From Paratissierella segnis (lineage in GTDB: Bacteria > Bacillota > Clostridia > Tissierellales > Tissierellaceae), in assembly GCF_014385195.1 (NCBI RefSeq), contig NZ_JACRTG010000028.1:17614-81613 (forward strand): DNA of 64,000 nucleotides, read 5' to 3'. The position numbers and the translations under genes are program-made. The notes under the pieces were generated by a model. The model was not told where the DNA came from. It made no database searches and was given only the letters and a program-made list of their open reading frames with translations. Of the stretch, positions 18,772-27,522 are shown piece after piece (position 1 is the stretch's first letter; each line of letters opens with the position of its first letter).

Positions 18772-19413
18772 CTATCGAAAGGACTTTAAAACTTTAATTA
18801 GTATATTTCTTAAATTGATTATACCATCAATATATATTGAACTAAAAGTATCAGGTTTTGCCATATATGACTTATACAGTAATTTATAAACCCTATGGTT
18901 TTTCTTAACCTTAGTGACATATTCATCGGTTTCATTAAATGGTATATTCGTTAGATCTCCGTCTTTAGAGTAATTATCATCCGATAACCATTTATTGACA
19001 TTGCCGCTTCCGGCATTATAAGCTGCAAGAACCAAATCACTTCTATCTCCAAATTCTTTTTTTAATTGATCTATATACCAAACCCCTATTAATATATTGA
19101 TTTCAGGTTCAAATAACAGCGATTCACTATAATTATCAATCTTCAAACTTTCGGCTGCCCAAAGTCCTGTTTGAGGACCAATTTGCATCAATCCTCGCGC
19201 ATTTTTATTTGATACAGCATCTTTGTTGTATTTACTTTCCACATTTATCATAGACAATACCAAATATGGATCTACTCCATACTCCTTAGAGTATTTATTT
19301 ACAATATTTTTATATCCCACCGGATAAAACATGGTCACAATTAGACTTATTACAATCAGTAAAACAATTAATGAAGCTATCTTTTTTAATAAACGATTGA
19401 TGATTTTGAACAA
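18772..19413 (-). CDS. Membrane-anchored lytic transglycosylase (SLT domain)
   Basis: The 213-residue protein has an N-terminal membrane helix at about residues 12-30 and a lysozyme-like transglycosylase domain. The catalytic Glu59 lies in INVESKYN. Conserved motifs are ARGLMQIGPQTG and AAYNAGSGNVNKWL. It cleaves the MurNAc-GlcNAc bond of peptidoglycan, forming 1,6-anhydro ends, for wall turnover or assembly of envelope machinery. It sits between coaE and the binding-protein gene in one minus-strand run. Confidence 0.9.
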   Translation of the reverse strand: MFKIINRLLKKIASLIVLLIVISLIVTMFYPVGYKNIVNKYSKEYGVDPYLVLSMINVESKYNKDAVSNKNARGLMQIGPQTGLWAAESLKIDNYSESLLFEPEINILIGVWYIDQLKKEFGDRSDLVLAAYNAGSGNVNKWLSDDNYSKDGDLTNIPFNETDEYVTKVKKNHRVYKLLYKSYMAKPDTFSSIYIDGIINLRNILIKVLKSFR

Positions 19414-19430
19414 TAGAGACCCTCCAAACT

Positions 19431-20048
19431 TTAAGCAAATTCCTCTAGTAAACTATCTATATTTTTCTTTAAACTGTCAAGATCTCCTGAATTATCAATT
19501 ATTCTATCAGCATATCTCTTTTTATCTTCTAATTCCATTTGAGAATTAATCTTGTCTATGGCATATTCTTTAGAAATACCATCCCTTTTCATAAGGCGCG
19601 AAAGTTGAACCTCATAAGATGCATATACCAACCAGATCTCATTTAACTCAATATCGTATTTACCCAATTTATCTATTTCTTCTATCAATAAAGCTATATC
19701 AAGAAAGATGATATGATTATTAATGCAATCCCTCGTAATTTCATTTTTTATAGATTCCCAAACATACGGATGGACAATATCATTCAATCGATTTCTAAAA
19801 TCTTCATTTGCAAATATCAATTTTCCAAGCTTTTTCCTGTCTATGCTTCCATCCTCAAATAAAATTATCGTTCCAAATACCTCTACTATTTTCTTATATG
19901 CCGGTTTCTCAGTCTCTACAACTTCTCTTGAGATTTTGTCTGCATCAATAACCTTATATCCTTTTTCTTTTAACATATCTGAAACTGTTGATTTCCCGGT
20001 TCCTATACCCCCTGTCAGTCCGATTAGGGTACAATCATTTTGTATCAT
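19431..20048 (-). CDS. coaE: Dephospho-CoA kinase
   Basis: The 205-residue P-loop kinase has GLTGGIGTGKST at residues 9-20, DADKISREVV as the acceptor-binding element and the lid region MKRDGISKEYA. It phosphorylates the 3'-OH of dephospho-CoA ribose, the last step of CoA synthesis. Its start overlaps the 3' end of polA by 14 bases, indicating translational coupling. A polA-coaE pairing is common in Firmicutes. Confidence 0.96.
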   Translation of the reverse strand: MIQNDCTLIGLTGGIGTGKSTVSDMLKEKGYKVIDADKISREVVETEKPAYKKIVEVFGTIILFEDGSIDRKKLGKLIFANEDFRNRLNDIVHPYVWESIKNEITRDCINNHIIFLDIALLIEEIDKLGKYDIELNEIWLVYASYEVQLSRLMKRDGISKEYAIDKINSQMELEDKKRYADRIIDNSGDLDSLKKNIDSLLEEFA

Positions 20049-22707
20049 ACCAACTATCCCCCATCAAAATATCAACTTTCAGCGGAGCACATAAATCTAT
20101 ACAGTTTTCCATTGTGTCTTTCATAATTTCTCTGACCAAGTCTATTTCATCTACATATGTTTCGATAATCAGCTCATCATGTACTTGAAGGATCAATCTG
20201 GATTTCAAATTTCTTTTCTTTAATTCATTGTATACCTTAACCATTGCCATCTTAATTATATCAGCAGCACTTCCTTGAATTGGAGTATTCATGGCAATCC
20301 TTTCACCAAAAGAACGTACATTGAAGTTTTTAGCTTTCAATTCCGGTATAAATCTACGTCTATGAAGAAGGGTTTCCACATATCCTTGCTCTTTACCCTT
20401 ATTCACTATATCCGACATATATTCTTTAACGAGTTTGTAATTTTCCAAGTATTTTTGAATATACTCCTTTGCTTCTTTTCTGGAAACATTTAAATCTCTG
20501 GACAACCCAAAATCCGAAATACCATATATAATACCAAAATTTACTGCCTTAGCTCTATATCTTAAAACAGGTGTAACTTCTTCCAAAGGAACATGAAAAA
20601 CTTCTGAGGCTGTTTTTTGGTGGATATCATCATTGTTTTTAAATGCTTCAATCATTTTAGGATCGCCTGAAATATGAGCAAGGACTCTAAGTTCAATTTG
20701 AGAATAATCTCCATCAAGCAATTTATAATCCGGATTCTTGGCAATAAATGCCTTTCTTATCCTTCTCCCATCTTCCGTCCTGACGGGGATATTCTGCAAG
20801 TTAGGTTCTGTGCTTGATATCCTACCTGTTGTGGTTATCGTCTGATTGAAGCTTGAATGAATCCTATTAGTCTCTTTATTTATAAGATTTAATAACCCAT
20901 CAATATAAGTGGATTTTAATTTTACGATTTGCCTGTATCTTAAAATATTATTTACTATTGGATGCTGATCCTTTAGTTTTTCTAAGACTTCAACATCAGT
21001 TGAATATCCTGTTTTTGTCTTTTTAATAATGGGTAAGTTTAACTTTTCAAACAAAACTTCTCCTATTTGTTTAGGAGAATTGATATTAAACTCCATTCCG
21101 CCCAATTCGTGGATTGAATTGGTCAAATCATTTATCTCATCATCATATTCTTTCCCTAATTTAATCAGTTCATCTTTATCGATTTCAAAACCGTAAAATT
21201 CCATACTAGCCAATACTTCTATTAAAGGAAGCTCCACATCAAAAAGTAGTTCATCCATATTCTGTTCCTCAATGGTATCTAACATAGTAGGTTCCAATTT
21301 GAAGACAGTATCAAGCATAAAGGATATATATTTTGATATTTCTTCTAAATCTATCTGATTAAAATTTTTAGCATTCTTTCCCTTCCCCAATAGATCTTCT
21401 TCGCTTATTCCATATGTCCCAAAATAATCCTCACTCAATTGATTTATTGAGTAATCCGTTTGACTTGGATTTATAAGATACTGCGCTATCATAGAATCAA
21501 ACACAAAATTATCCATATGAATATTCAGTTTAAACAGCTGAACTATGTCCAGTTTGAGATTATGCCCAATTTTTTTTATAGTTTTATCTTCAAATATTGG
21601 TTTAAAAATAGAAACAAATTCATCCATATTATTTTCTAGATTGATATAATAGGTAGCCTCACCCTTGGGCTTTATACCTACTCCAATAATACTGCTTTCA
21701 ATATAATTTGAATTGCCATTAACAAATTTAAATGCAAATTTCCCTGATTTTTGTATATAATTTGCTAAATCCTCAAATTTACTTTTATCAACGTTTTTAA
21801 AATCATATTCATAATTTATTTCTTCATTTTTTTGGGTAAATTCTTTAGGTATCTTATCCAGTAAACTTTTAAATTCTAAATCTTCAAATTGTTGTTTTAA
21901 ATTATACCAGTCTGCTTCCTTTACTATTAGATCATCGACTTCCACCTCCAAAGGAACAGTGGTAATTATCTGACCTAATCTTTTACTAATATATGCTATG
22001 CTTTCATTTTCTATTAAGTTTTCCTTTAATTTTTTGCCGCTTACATTGTCTATATCTTTATATACATTCTCTATGCATCCATATTCTCTTATAAGCTTAA
22101 GTCCTGTCTTCTCGCCTATCCCCGGAACACCCGGTATATTGTCGGATTTGTCTCCCATAAGTCCTTTCAAATCTATGAATTGTTTGGGCTCTATACCATA
22201 TTCAGAAATTATTTTTTCTCTATCGAATATTTCTAGCTCTGTGATTCCTTTTCTGGTAATTAGGACTTTGGTTTTATCACTGGCAAGCTGAAGATAATCC
22301 CTATCTCCTGTCACCAAAATAACATCCAAATCCTTTTGTTCTCCCATCTTTGCCAATGTACCTGCTATGTCATCCGCCTCATATTCTTGCATCTCCAATA
22401 TGGTAATATTCATAGCATCAAGTATTTCTCTTATGATAGGAAATTGCTGAGCCAATTCGGATGGAGTTTCTTGTCTAGTCCCCTTGTATTCTTTATACTC
22501 CTTATGCCTAAATGTAGGTCCTTTTTTATCAAAGGCAACACATATGTATGCAGGAGTATAATCTTCTTGTATCTTATATAACATAGTTAAAAAACCGTAT
22601 ACGCCATTTGTATAAATTCCCTTTTTGGTTGAAAGCAACGGCAATGCATAAAAAGCTCTATGTAAAAGAGAACTGCCATCTATTATTACGAAATTTTTTG
22701 TATCCAT
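20035..22707 (-). CDS. polA: DNA polymerase I
   Basis: The 890-residue protein has an N-terminal 5' nuclease domain at about residues 1-290 (EADDIAGTLAK, TGDRDYLQLAS, GLMGDKSDNIPGVPGIGEKT). A 3'-5' exonuclease fold follows at about 300-490, then the family A polymerase domain. The latter has motif A DYSQIELRVLAHISGD, motif B RYRAKAVNFGIIYG and motif C LQVHDELIIE. The exonuclease segment starts KFAFKFVNGNS, lacking the metal-binding DxE, so proofreading is probably absent, as in Bacillus and Taq Pol I. It works in Okazaki-fragment processing and repair. Confidence 0.97.
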   Translation of the reverse strand: MDTKNFVIIDGSSLLHRAFYALPLLSTKKGIYTNGVYGFLTMLYKIQEDYTPAYICVAFDKKGPTFRHKEYKEYKGTRQETPSELAQQFPIIREILDAMNITILEMQEYEADDIAGTLAKMGEQKDLDVILVTGDRDYLQLASDKTKVLITRKGITELEIFDREKIISEYGIEPKQFIDLKGLMGDKSDNIPGVPGIGEKTGLKLIREYGCIENVYKDIDNVSGKKLKENLIENESIAYISKRLGQIITTVPLEVEVDDLIVKEADWYNLKQQFEDLEFKSLLDKIPKEFTQKNEEINYEYDFKNVDKSKFEDLANYIQKSGKFAFKFVNGNSNYIESSIIGVGIKPKGEATYYINLENNMDEFVSIFKPIFEDKTIKKIGHNLKLDIVQLFKLNIHMDNFVFDSMIAQYLINPSQTDYSINQLSEDYFGTYGISEEDLLGKGKNAKNFNQIDLEEISKYISFMLDTVFKLEPTMLDTIEEQNMDELLFDVELPLIEVLASMEFYGFEIDKDELIKLGKEYDDEINDLTNSIHELGGMEFNINSPKQIGEVLFEKLNLPIIKKTKTGYSTDVEVLEKLKDQHPIVNNILRYRQIVKLKSTYIDGLLNLINKETNRIHSSFNQTITTTGRISSTEPNLQNIPVRTEDGRRIRKAFIAKNPDYKLLDGDYSQIELRVLAHISGDPKMIEAFKNNDDIHQKTASEVFHVPLEEVTPVLRYRAKAVNFGIIYGISDFGLSRDLNVSRKEAKEYIQKYLENYKLVKEYMSDIVNKGKEQGYVETLLHRRRFIPELKAKNFNVRSFGERIAMNTPIQGSAADIIKMAMVKVYNELKKRNLKSRLILQVHDELIIETYVDEIDLVREIMKDTMENCIDLCAPLKVDILMGDSWYDTK

Positions 22708-22783
22708 TTACACCACTCCTCACTAGTCATATAAATAGTATACCTTATATAATGTGCTAGGTAAATATAAGTGGAAATTTTTA

Positions 22784-22812
22784 TTGATTTTTTATTTGAT
22801 ATGTGTTAAGAT
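22784..22812 (+). promoter_or_regulatory. Sigma-A promoter of tRNA-Leu(CAA)
   Basis: TTGATT, 17 bases, TAAGAT, ending 17 bases before the tRNA 5' end on the plus strand. Confidence 0.65.
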
Positions 22813-22829
22813 GATTTTTGTAGTTACTT

Positions 22830-22913
22830 GCCGGTGTGTCGGAATTGGCAGACGAGACAGACTCAAAATCTGTTATCCGCAAGGGTGTGTGGGTTCGAGT
22901 CCCACCACCGGCA
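22830..22913 (+). tRNA. tRNA-Leu (anticodon CAA)
   Basis: This is an 84-base class II tRNA. The acceptor GCCGGTG pairs with CACCGGC, with discriminator A and no encoded CCA. The anticodon stem ACAGA/TCTGT encloses CTCAAAA, giving CAA. The T-arm is GTGGGTTCGAGTCCCAC. It is one of very few plus-strand features here. Its 3' half and terminator are duplicated at 25743-25840, marking it as an integration target. Confidence 0.95.
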
Positions 22914-22959
22914 CTACTTAAAAAAACTCTTTAGTCCATGGACTAAAGAGTTTTTTGTT
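22861..22959 (+). repeat. Left copy of tRNA-derived direct repeat (putative att site)
   Basis: This 99-base stretch covers the tRNA-Leu(CAA) anticodon loop to 3' end plus its terminator. It recurs at 25743-25840 with five substitutions and one missing A. The intact 5' half is present only here. The pair looks like attL/attR of an old integrative element inserted at the tRNA 3' end. Confidence 0.8.
22925..22956 (+). terminator. Terminator of tRNA-Leu(CAA)
   Basis: A perfect 14-bp palindromic stem, AACTCTTTAGTCCA/TGGACTAAAGAGTT, followed by TTTT. Confidence 0.85.
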
Positions 22960-23167
22960 ATCTCCATCTACTCATAATTTTGAGCCTCTATCTGAGAAGA
23001 ACACAGTAGAGTTCACAGCAAATTAATTTAAACATGCTCTTCACCTACAAAATACCCTGTTCAATAAAGCCAAAGCGGGTTACCCCCAAGTCAAGCTCAT
23101 AAAGCCCATTTGATAGCGTGTGGTAAGCAATTCATACTCACCGTACCCCGTTTATTTCCATCGTCAA

Positions 23168-24003
23168 TTATCCGAAAAATGTTGATATGAGATACAACAG
23201 GCCGATATGTGCCGGATAGAAGATATAAAAGAAGTTTTTCATTCCGCGCCCACGCTCTCCATTATATAATGCCATAGGAATTGTCGCTAAACACACGAGC
23301 CATTGAATACTACCAACAGGATTTCCTATATAGAGTATTACCGACAACAAAAGCAATATTAAAATCTGAACAAACCTGTGCTTTCTAAAAATGTAGTATA
23401 ATAGGCCTAATATAACAAAAATGTAGGTACCTTCCACCGTCATTATATTTGGTATGAACATTCCAATCAGCACAAGAATTTGCGGAACAAAGAGCGGTAC
23501 ATTCTCATTGGAAGCAAGCATACCAGCGGCAAAAAGCGGGAGTGCAGATAAAATCGGTATTAACCCCAATAATATGGCTTTCATTATTTTTTTGGGTGAT
23601 TTATTCCGTATACCCTCCACAAGCCAATCCCAAAACAGCATATATAATCCTGACACAAAAAAGGTGCTAAATGCATTATTCATCAACACTATATTTTTGT
23701 TCGGAACAATGCGCTCTAAAAGAGTTGTGAAAATTATCATTCCCCAACTGGCAAAGAGCAGGCGCGTCAGGTACTTCTTCTTACTGCGTGTGTAGTGGAA
23801 ACTTTCAGCGGCAATGAACAAGAACATCGGGAAAACGGGTCTGCCAAAGATGTCAAGCCACATCGGGGCCCCTGCATGTGCCCCATTTGATAAATATGGT
23901 CTACGAACATTAAAACGACTGCAATCAGCTTAATGTTTGTTGCGTCTAATATCTGCCACTTTCGGCTATTTGATTTAATATTTAGAATTGTGTTAGTTTG
24001 CAT
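23168..24003 (-). pseudogene. TraX-family membrane acyltransferase-like gene, frameshifted
   Basis: Two reading frames together make one TraX-like protein. The first runs from ATG 24003 and contains NIKLIAVVLMFVDHIYQM. The second, whose first ATG is at 23863, continues MWLDIFGRPVFPMFLFIAAE, then FHYTRSKKKYLTRLL and many hydrophobic helices. The break falls in CAGGGGCCCCG on the minus strand; one extra G would restore GAPMWLDIFGRP. TraX proteins are polytopic membrane proteins named after F-pilin acetylation and are frequent on Firmicutes mobile DNA. The start overlaps the upstream HTH gene stop as TAATG, so the two were coupled. It could also be a sequencing error in a G run. Confidence 0.75.
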
Positions 24004-24413
24004 TACTCACCGTCCTCCTTTGAAGCATTTCCACTTTTATCTTGTTGAGAATAGCTATCCGTTTCCCGTATTAGCTCCTCCGCAGATATGCCATAAAGTT
24101 TGGCAAGTGCCATAAGGTTAGAGGTACTTGGGTCTGATGTTCCATTTTCCCACTTTGAAACAGCCTGCCTGCTGACACCCAATGTTTCCGCGACAAACTC
24201 CTGTGTCATTTTGCACCTTGTTCTATTTTCTCTAAGCACCTGCGACAAGGATTTTAAGGTAACTCTTTTTTCCTCCCTGACATCTTTAGAACGAACATAT
24301 TTTCTCAATGCCTTAATAATCAGTATAAATAGATATACCGCTGCAACAGCTAACACCAAAAAAAACAGTATACTTACAATGCCAGCCACTCGATAAACCC
24401 ACAAGTCGTACAT
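24003..24413 (-). CDS. Membrane-anchored XRE-family HTH regulator
   Basis: The protein has 136 residues from ATG 24413, which has AAAGGAG eight bases upstream; a longer frame to 24476 lacks a ribosome site. A membrane helix at about residues 9-33 is followed by a charged linker and an XRE helix-turn-helix containing MTQEFVAETLGVSRQAVSKW. The order membrane helix then HTH is the reverse of many anchored regulators. It probably controls itself and the coupled TraX-like gene. It lies inside the tRNA-bracketed segment and has a higher GC content than the chromosomal genes to the left. Confidence 0.8.
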   Translation of the reverse strand: MYDLWVYRVAGIVSILFFLVLAVAAVYLFILIIKALRKYVRSKDVREEKRVTLKSLSQVLRENRTRCKMTQEFVAETLGVSRQAVSKWENGTSDPSTSNLMALAKLYGISAEELIRETDSYSQQDKSGNASKEDGE

Positions 24414-24658
24414 TTTAATTTCTCCTTTCGATTTTATGGCTCTATGATACTTAAAAAGGGTGGTTGCTTCCACCAACTATCACGCAATTATCGGTTGACA
24501 ACAGTATCTTTGAACCTAAATTACCATTTATACATGACATTCCTTACCTGTTATGTTTCACTCGTACGTCAGCTCGGATTGTATCGTAAGCCTATATTTT
24601 TTTCCACTACGAAACTATATCTTTGTTGGATGATTATATTTTACCATACCATAATATT

Positions 24659-25153
24659 TTACACCATTCTTAGCATCGTTTCATAAAAAAGTGCTGGACG
24701 CAACAAACGAATATCCCTAATATGGACAAGCAACTCTTTCCAGTAGTTACCGCCGCCATTTCCTTTCAATCGTTCATCATCCATAGTAAAACCTTTGATC
24801 ATATATTCTTTTAAGCGCTCCGTTGCCCAACGTCTAAAATTAGTCGCAATTACAGGCTTTACCCTATACCCAAGGGGAATAATCATATCAAGATTATAAA
24901 ATAGCATTTCTCGTGCCACCTCACGATTGCCTTCTTTTCGAACCTGTCGGAAATTCCGACAGGTTGAATCTTCATCAAGTTCACCCTCTTCATAGATATG
25001 TTTAATATATTCTACCACATTTGTGCGAGAGGTCTGGAATAAATCAGCCATTTGCTGCTGTATCAACCATACAGTGTCATCATGGACTTTGACCTCGATA
25101 TTTGTTAATCCATCATCCGACTGATAATTTAGAATCTCACCATAGTTATCCAC
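24659..25153 (-). pseudogene. Truncated RhuM-family protein
   Basis: The 164-residue frame matches the first half of RhuM-family proteins: VWLIQQQMADLFQTSRTNV, FRQVRKEGNREVAREMLFYN, LDMIIPLGYRVKPVIATNF and YWKELLVHIRDIR. Full-length members have about 330 residues. Similarity stops after IRDIR, and the last 15 residues are unrelated, so the C-terminal half is lost. RhuM proteins are found on pathogenicity and genomic islands; their function is unclear, perhaps toxin-like or DNA-associated. This supports the mobile origin of the segment. Confidence 0.7.
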
Positions 25154-25742
25154 CTACATTCACACCTAATCTTTATAATATTTCATTTTCAAAACAGGAT
25201 TACTCTTGTCTTTGCATTCCTTATATTCGTAGATTTCTTTAAAATGTTCTGGAGTTAGTTTCACTTCACAAAAAAATTGGAGAACAAAATGTCCCACAAA
25301 ATTCCATCCTCAAATAACAATTCGGCTATCTACAATTGTTAATAAAATACCATCTATCTTTAGCTTGAGGTTTATTTATCACCGAGCATTTCTCTAAGTT
25401 GTTCAAATGTCACAACCATCTGGATAATTTTTAAATTTTTTTCGATAATATTGTTTATCTCTCATTTTTAGTCAACTCTTATAATCATTTATCAGTGATA
25501 GATCTGACTGCGTAATCTAAAATTTGCGGTACCTTATCTGCAGTAGATAATAGAAATTCCTCCATGTCCCTCCTAATATCTCTCCAACGTGATTTATATT
25601 CATAAAATTGTGGTTTTCATAGGTGCTAGTAACTACAGGAAAGCATGCTCGTCATGCTTAAAGCTGCTTTTATGCAGGTTTTACGAGTTCTAAAGTTCCA
25701 ATTTGTTCCACTGCATTCCAGATACTTCTAAATGACTTGTAA
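25154..25742 (-). other. Gene-free decayed end of the tRNA-bracketed element
   Basis: There is no intact gene. A short minus-strand frame around 25500-25615 still reads like protein (DMEEFLLSTADKVPQILDYA) and ends at a stop. A second, around 25380-25420, reads MVVTFEQLREMLGDK. I recognise neither. An inverted repeat AGCATG-CTCGT-CATGCT lies near 25645. No integrase could be seen, although one is expected next to such att repeats. Confidence 0.5.
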
Positions 25743-25840
25743 ACTCAAAATCTGTTATCCACATGAGTGTGTGGGTTCGAGTCCCACCACCGGCACCACT
25801 TAAAAAACTCTTTAATCCATGGACTAAAGAGTTTTTTGTT
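25743..25840 (+). repeat. Right copy of tRNA-Leu(CAA) 3' half and terminator (putative att site)
   Basis: This 98-base near-copy of 22861-22959 includes the T-arm and acceptor 3' strand (GGGTTCGAGTCCCACCACC) and the terminator hairpin. There is no 5' tRNA half, so it cannot make a tRNA. It ends only about 80 bases from the fluoride riboswitch at 25940. Confidence 0.85.
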
Positions 25841-25922
25841 GTTTCAATTAGGAATAAATAATCACAGATTCTTATATAAAGTTCACTTCGCTATTCCCCC
25901 ATTTCATATTTTTTCCCCGAAT

Positions 25923-26004
25923 AAATATAAAGAGGAGTTGCCAGTCATCAGCTTGAAAAGCGATTTAGACTATTGCCAAGGGAGAACTTCATTTCCTCTA
26001 TATT
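25923..26004 (-). promoter_or_regulatory. Fluoride (crcB-type) riboswitch, copy 1, without a downstream gene
   Basis: Read on the minus strand, the core is GGAAATGAAGTTCTCC, then a small GGCAATAGTC hairpin, TAAATC, a GCTTTTCAAGC hairpin, and TGATGACT. This is the fluoride aptamer layout: pseudoknot GGA/TCC, P3 stem and the TGATGAC 3' strand. It is nearly identical to the copy at 30893-30950. The 3' strand after GACT differs, leaving P1 only about four pairs. An outer repeat, AATATAGAGGA and TCCTCTTTATATT, encloses it. No gene lies between it and the tRNA-derived repeat. Confidence 0.75.
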
Positions 26005-26005
26005 A

Positions 26006-26034
26006 ATCATACAACCTAAGAGGATATGAGTCAA
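26006..26034 (-). promoter_or_regulatory. Promoter of fluoride riboswitch copy 1
   Basis: The minus strand reads TTGACT, 17 bases, TATGAT, placing the transcript start at the first bases of the aptamer. Confidence 0.7.
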
Positions 26035-26063
26035 TTCCAACTTACTTTTTAATAATTCCTCTA

Positions 26064-26462
26064 TTATTCTGGAACAATCATAACAATGCAAGTAGCGTAT
26101 TTGACAACATGCATTGCAACTGATCCGATCATACTTACCCAGCCTTTACGTGTTGATTTAGTCATAACAATAATATCGGCATTTCCCAATTTTGCAGTTT
26201 CTAATATTTCTTCGCCGGCACGACCAAATGAAACATGCTTGCTAATATTATAACTTTTCAAAAGTTCTTCAGCCTCATCCAATATTGGCATTATTTCTTT
26301 TTTTGCATCTTCATACTCCATCTTTGAGCGTATCATATCTAAGTCTTCCCTAACTACAAGTAATATTACTTCTATGCTTTCCGGCATATATAAATCTTGA
26401 ACAAGCTCAATTGATTTTTTACTTCTTTCTGTACCGTCAAGTGGGATAAGTATTTTTTTCAT
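26064..26462 (-). CDS. Universal stress protein (UspA family)
   Basis: The protein has 132 residues from ATG 26462, which has AAAGGGTG upstream; an upstream in-frame ATG at 26510 is less likely. It begins MKKILIPLDGTERSKKSIEL, the Usp alpha/beta nucleotide-binding fold. The C-terminal ATP loop is altered: GxxxxGSVA appears as GWVSMIGSVAMHVVKYATC. UspA genes have been reported among genes controlled by fluoride riboswitches, which fits this cluster. It follows the GGGtGRT gene and ends about 60 bases before riboswitch copy 1. Confidence 0.88.
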   Translation of the reverse strand: MKKILIPLDGTERSKKSIELVQDLYMPESIEVILLVVREDLDMIRSKMEYEDAKKEIMPILDEAEELLKSYNISKHVSFGRAGEEILETAKLGNADIIVMTKSTRKGWVSMIGSVAMHVVKYATCIVMIVPE

Positions 26463-26512
26463 AGTACACACCCTTTCTTTAGTTAATGAATTATTTATAT
26501 TTAATGACAATA

Positions 26513-27514
26513 CTAGGCCATAGATTGCTCGACGGCAACAGCAACAGCGACAGTTGCACCCACCATTGGGTTATTTCCCATTCCTAAAAATCCCATCATT
26601 TCAACGTGTGCAGGCACAGAGCTGGAACCGGCAAACTGGGCATCGGAATGCATACGTCCTAAGGTATCTGTCATGCCGTAAGAAGCAGGTCCAGCCGCCA
26701 TATTGTCGGGATGAAGTGTACGTCCAGTACCGCCGCCGGAAGCAACAGAAAAGTAGTGTTTACCTCGCTCTACACACTCCTTTTTGTAAATTCCTGCAAC
26801 AGGATGCTGAAAACGTGTAGGATTGGTAGAATTTCCGGTAATTGAAACATCTACATCTTCCAAATGCATGATAGCTACACCCTCACGCACATCATCAGAA
26901 CCGTAACAGCGAATTTCTTTACGTTCCGTATCTGAATAGGATATTTCATCAATTACAGATAATATTCCCGTATTATAATCAAATTGGGTTTTCACATAGG
27001 TAAATCCATTGATTCGTGAAATAATCTGTGCCGCATCTTTACCTAACCCATTCAGAATAACCCTTAATGGTTTATTACGACTTTTGTTTGCTGCACGGAC
27101 AATTCCAATTGCACCCTCAGCAGCAGCAAAAGACTCATGGCCTGCTAGAAACGCAAAACATTCAACATTATCCTGTAAGAGCATGGCTGCAAGTTTTCCG
27201 TGACCAATTCCAACCTTCCTATCATCTGCTACAGAGCCGGGAATACAAAAGGACTGAAGACCGATTCCAATTGCATCTGCCGCTTCAGTGGCTTTCAAAC
27301 ATCCTTTTTTAATTGCAATAGCTGCACCAACAACATATGCCCAGCATGCATCGTCAAAAGCTATAGGCTGAATTTCTTTTACAATTGCCGCAGGTGAAAA
27401 ACCATTATTCAAACATATCTGTTCTGCTTCATCTAAAGAGTTTATCCCATACTGCAATAAAACTGTATTGATTTGACTGATTCTACGATCATAGTTTTCA
27501 AAAAAAGTCATCAT
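26513..27514 (-). CDS. GGGtGRT-family protein of unknown function
   Basis: The 333-residue protein carries the naming motif SGGGTGRTLHPDNMA near residue 260. It also has conserved glycine-rich stretches such as VGIGHGKLAAMLLQDN and FLAGHESFAAAEGAIGIVRA. No membrane segment or known catalytic signature is visible. In anaerobes this family regularly sits beside the NifU-like scaffold gene found here eight bases upstream. The pair probably acts together, but the reaction is unknown. The start is ATG 27514 with GGAGGG before it. The stop is close to the UspA gene, suggesting one operon. Confidence 0.8.
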   Translation of the reverse strand: MMTFFENYDRRISQINTVLLQYGINSLDEAEQICLNNGFSPAAIVKEIQPIAFDDACWAYVVGAAIAIKKGCLKATEAADAIGIGLQSFCIPGSVADDRKVGIGHGKLAAMLLQDNVECFAFLAGHESFAAAEGAIGIVRAANKSRNKPLRVILNGLGKDAAQIISRINGFTYVKTQFDYNTGILSVIDEISYSDTERKEIRCYGSDDVREGVAIMHLEDVDVSITGNSTNPTRFQHPVAGIYKKECVERGKHYFSVASGGGTGRTLHPDNMAAGPASYGMTDTLGRMHSDAQFAGSSSVPAHVEMMGFLGMGNNPMVGATVAVAVAVEQSMA

Positions 27515-27522
27515 TTACCCTC

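Noticed and set aside
22960..23167. Protein-like minus-strand stretch near 23050-23140 (GEYELLTTRYQMGFMSLTW)
   Set aside because: Short, frame-broken and not recognisable; possibly another remnant of the element but too weak to annotate.
25872..25907. 11-codon ORF just after riboswitch copy 1 (MKWGNSEVNFI)
   Set aside because: Very short and without a clear ribosome site; more likely leftover sequence at the lost gene's start.
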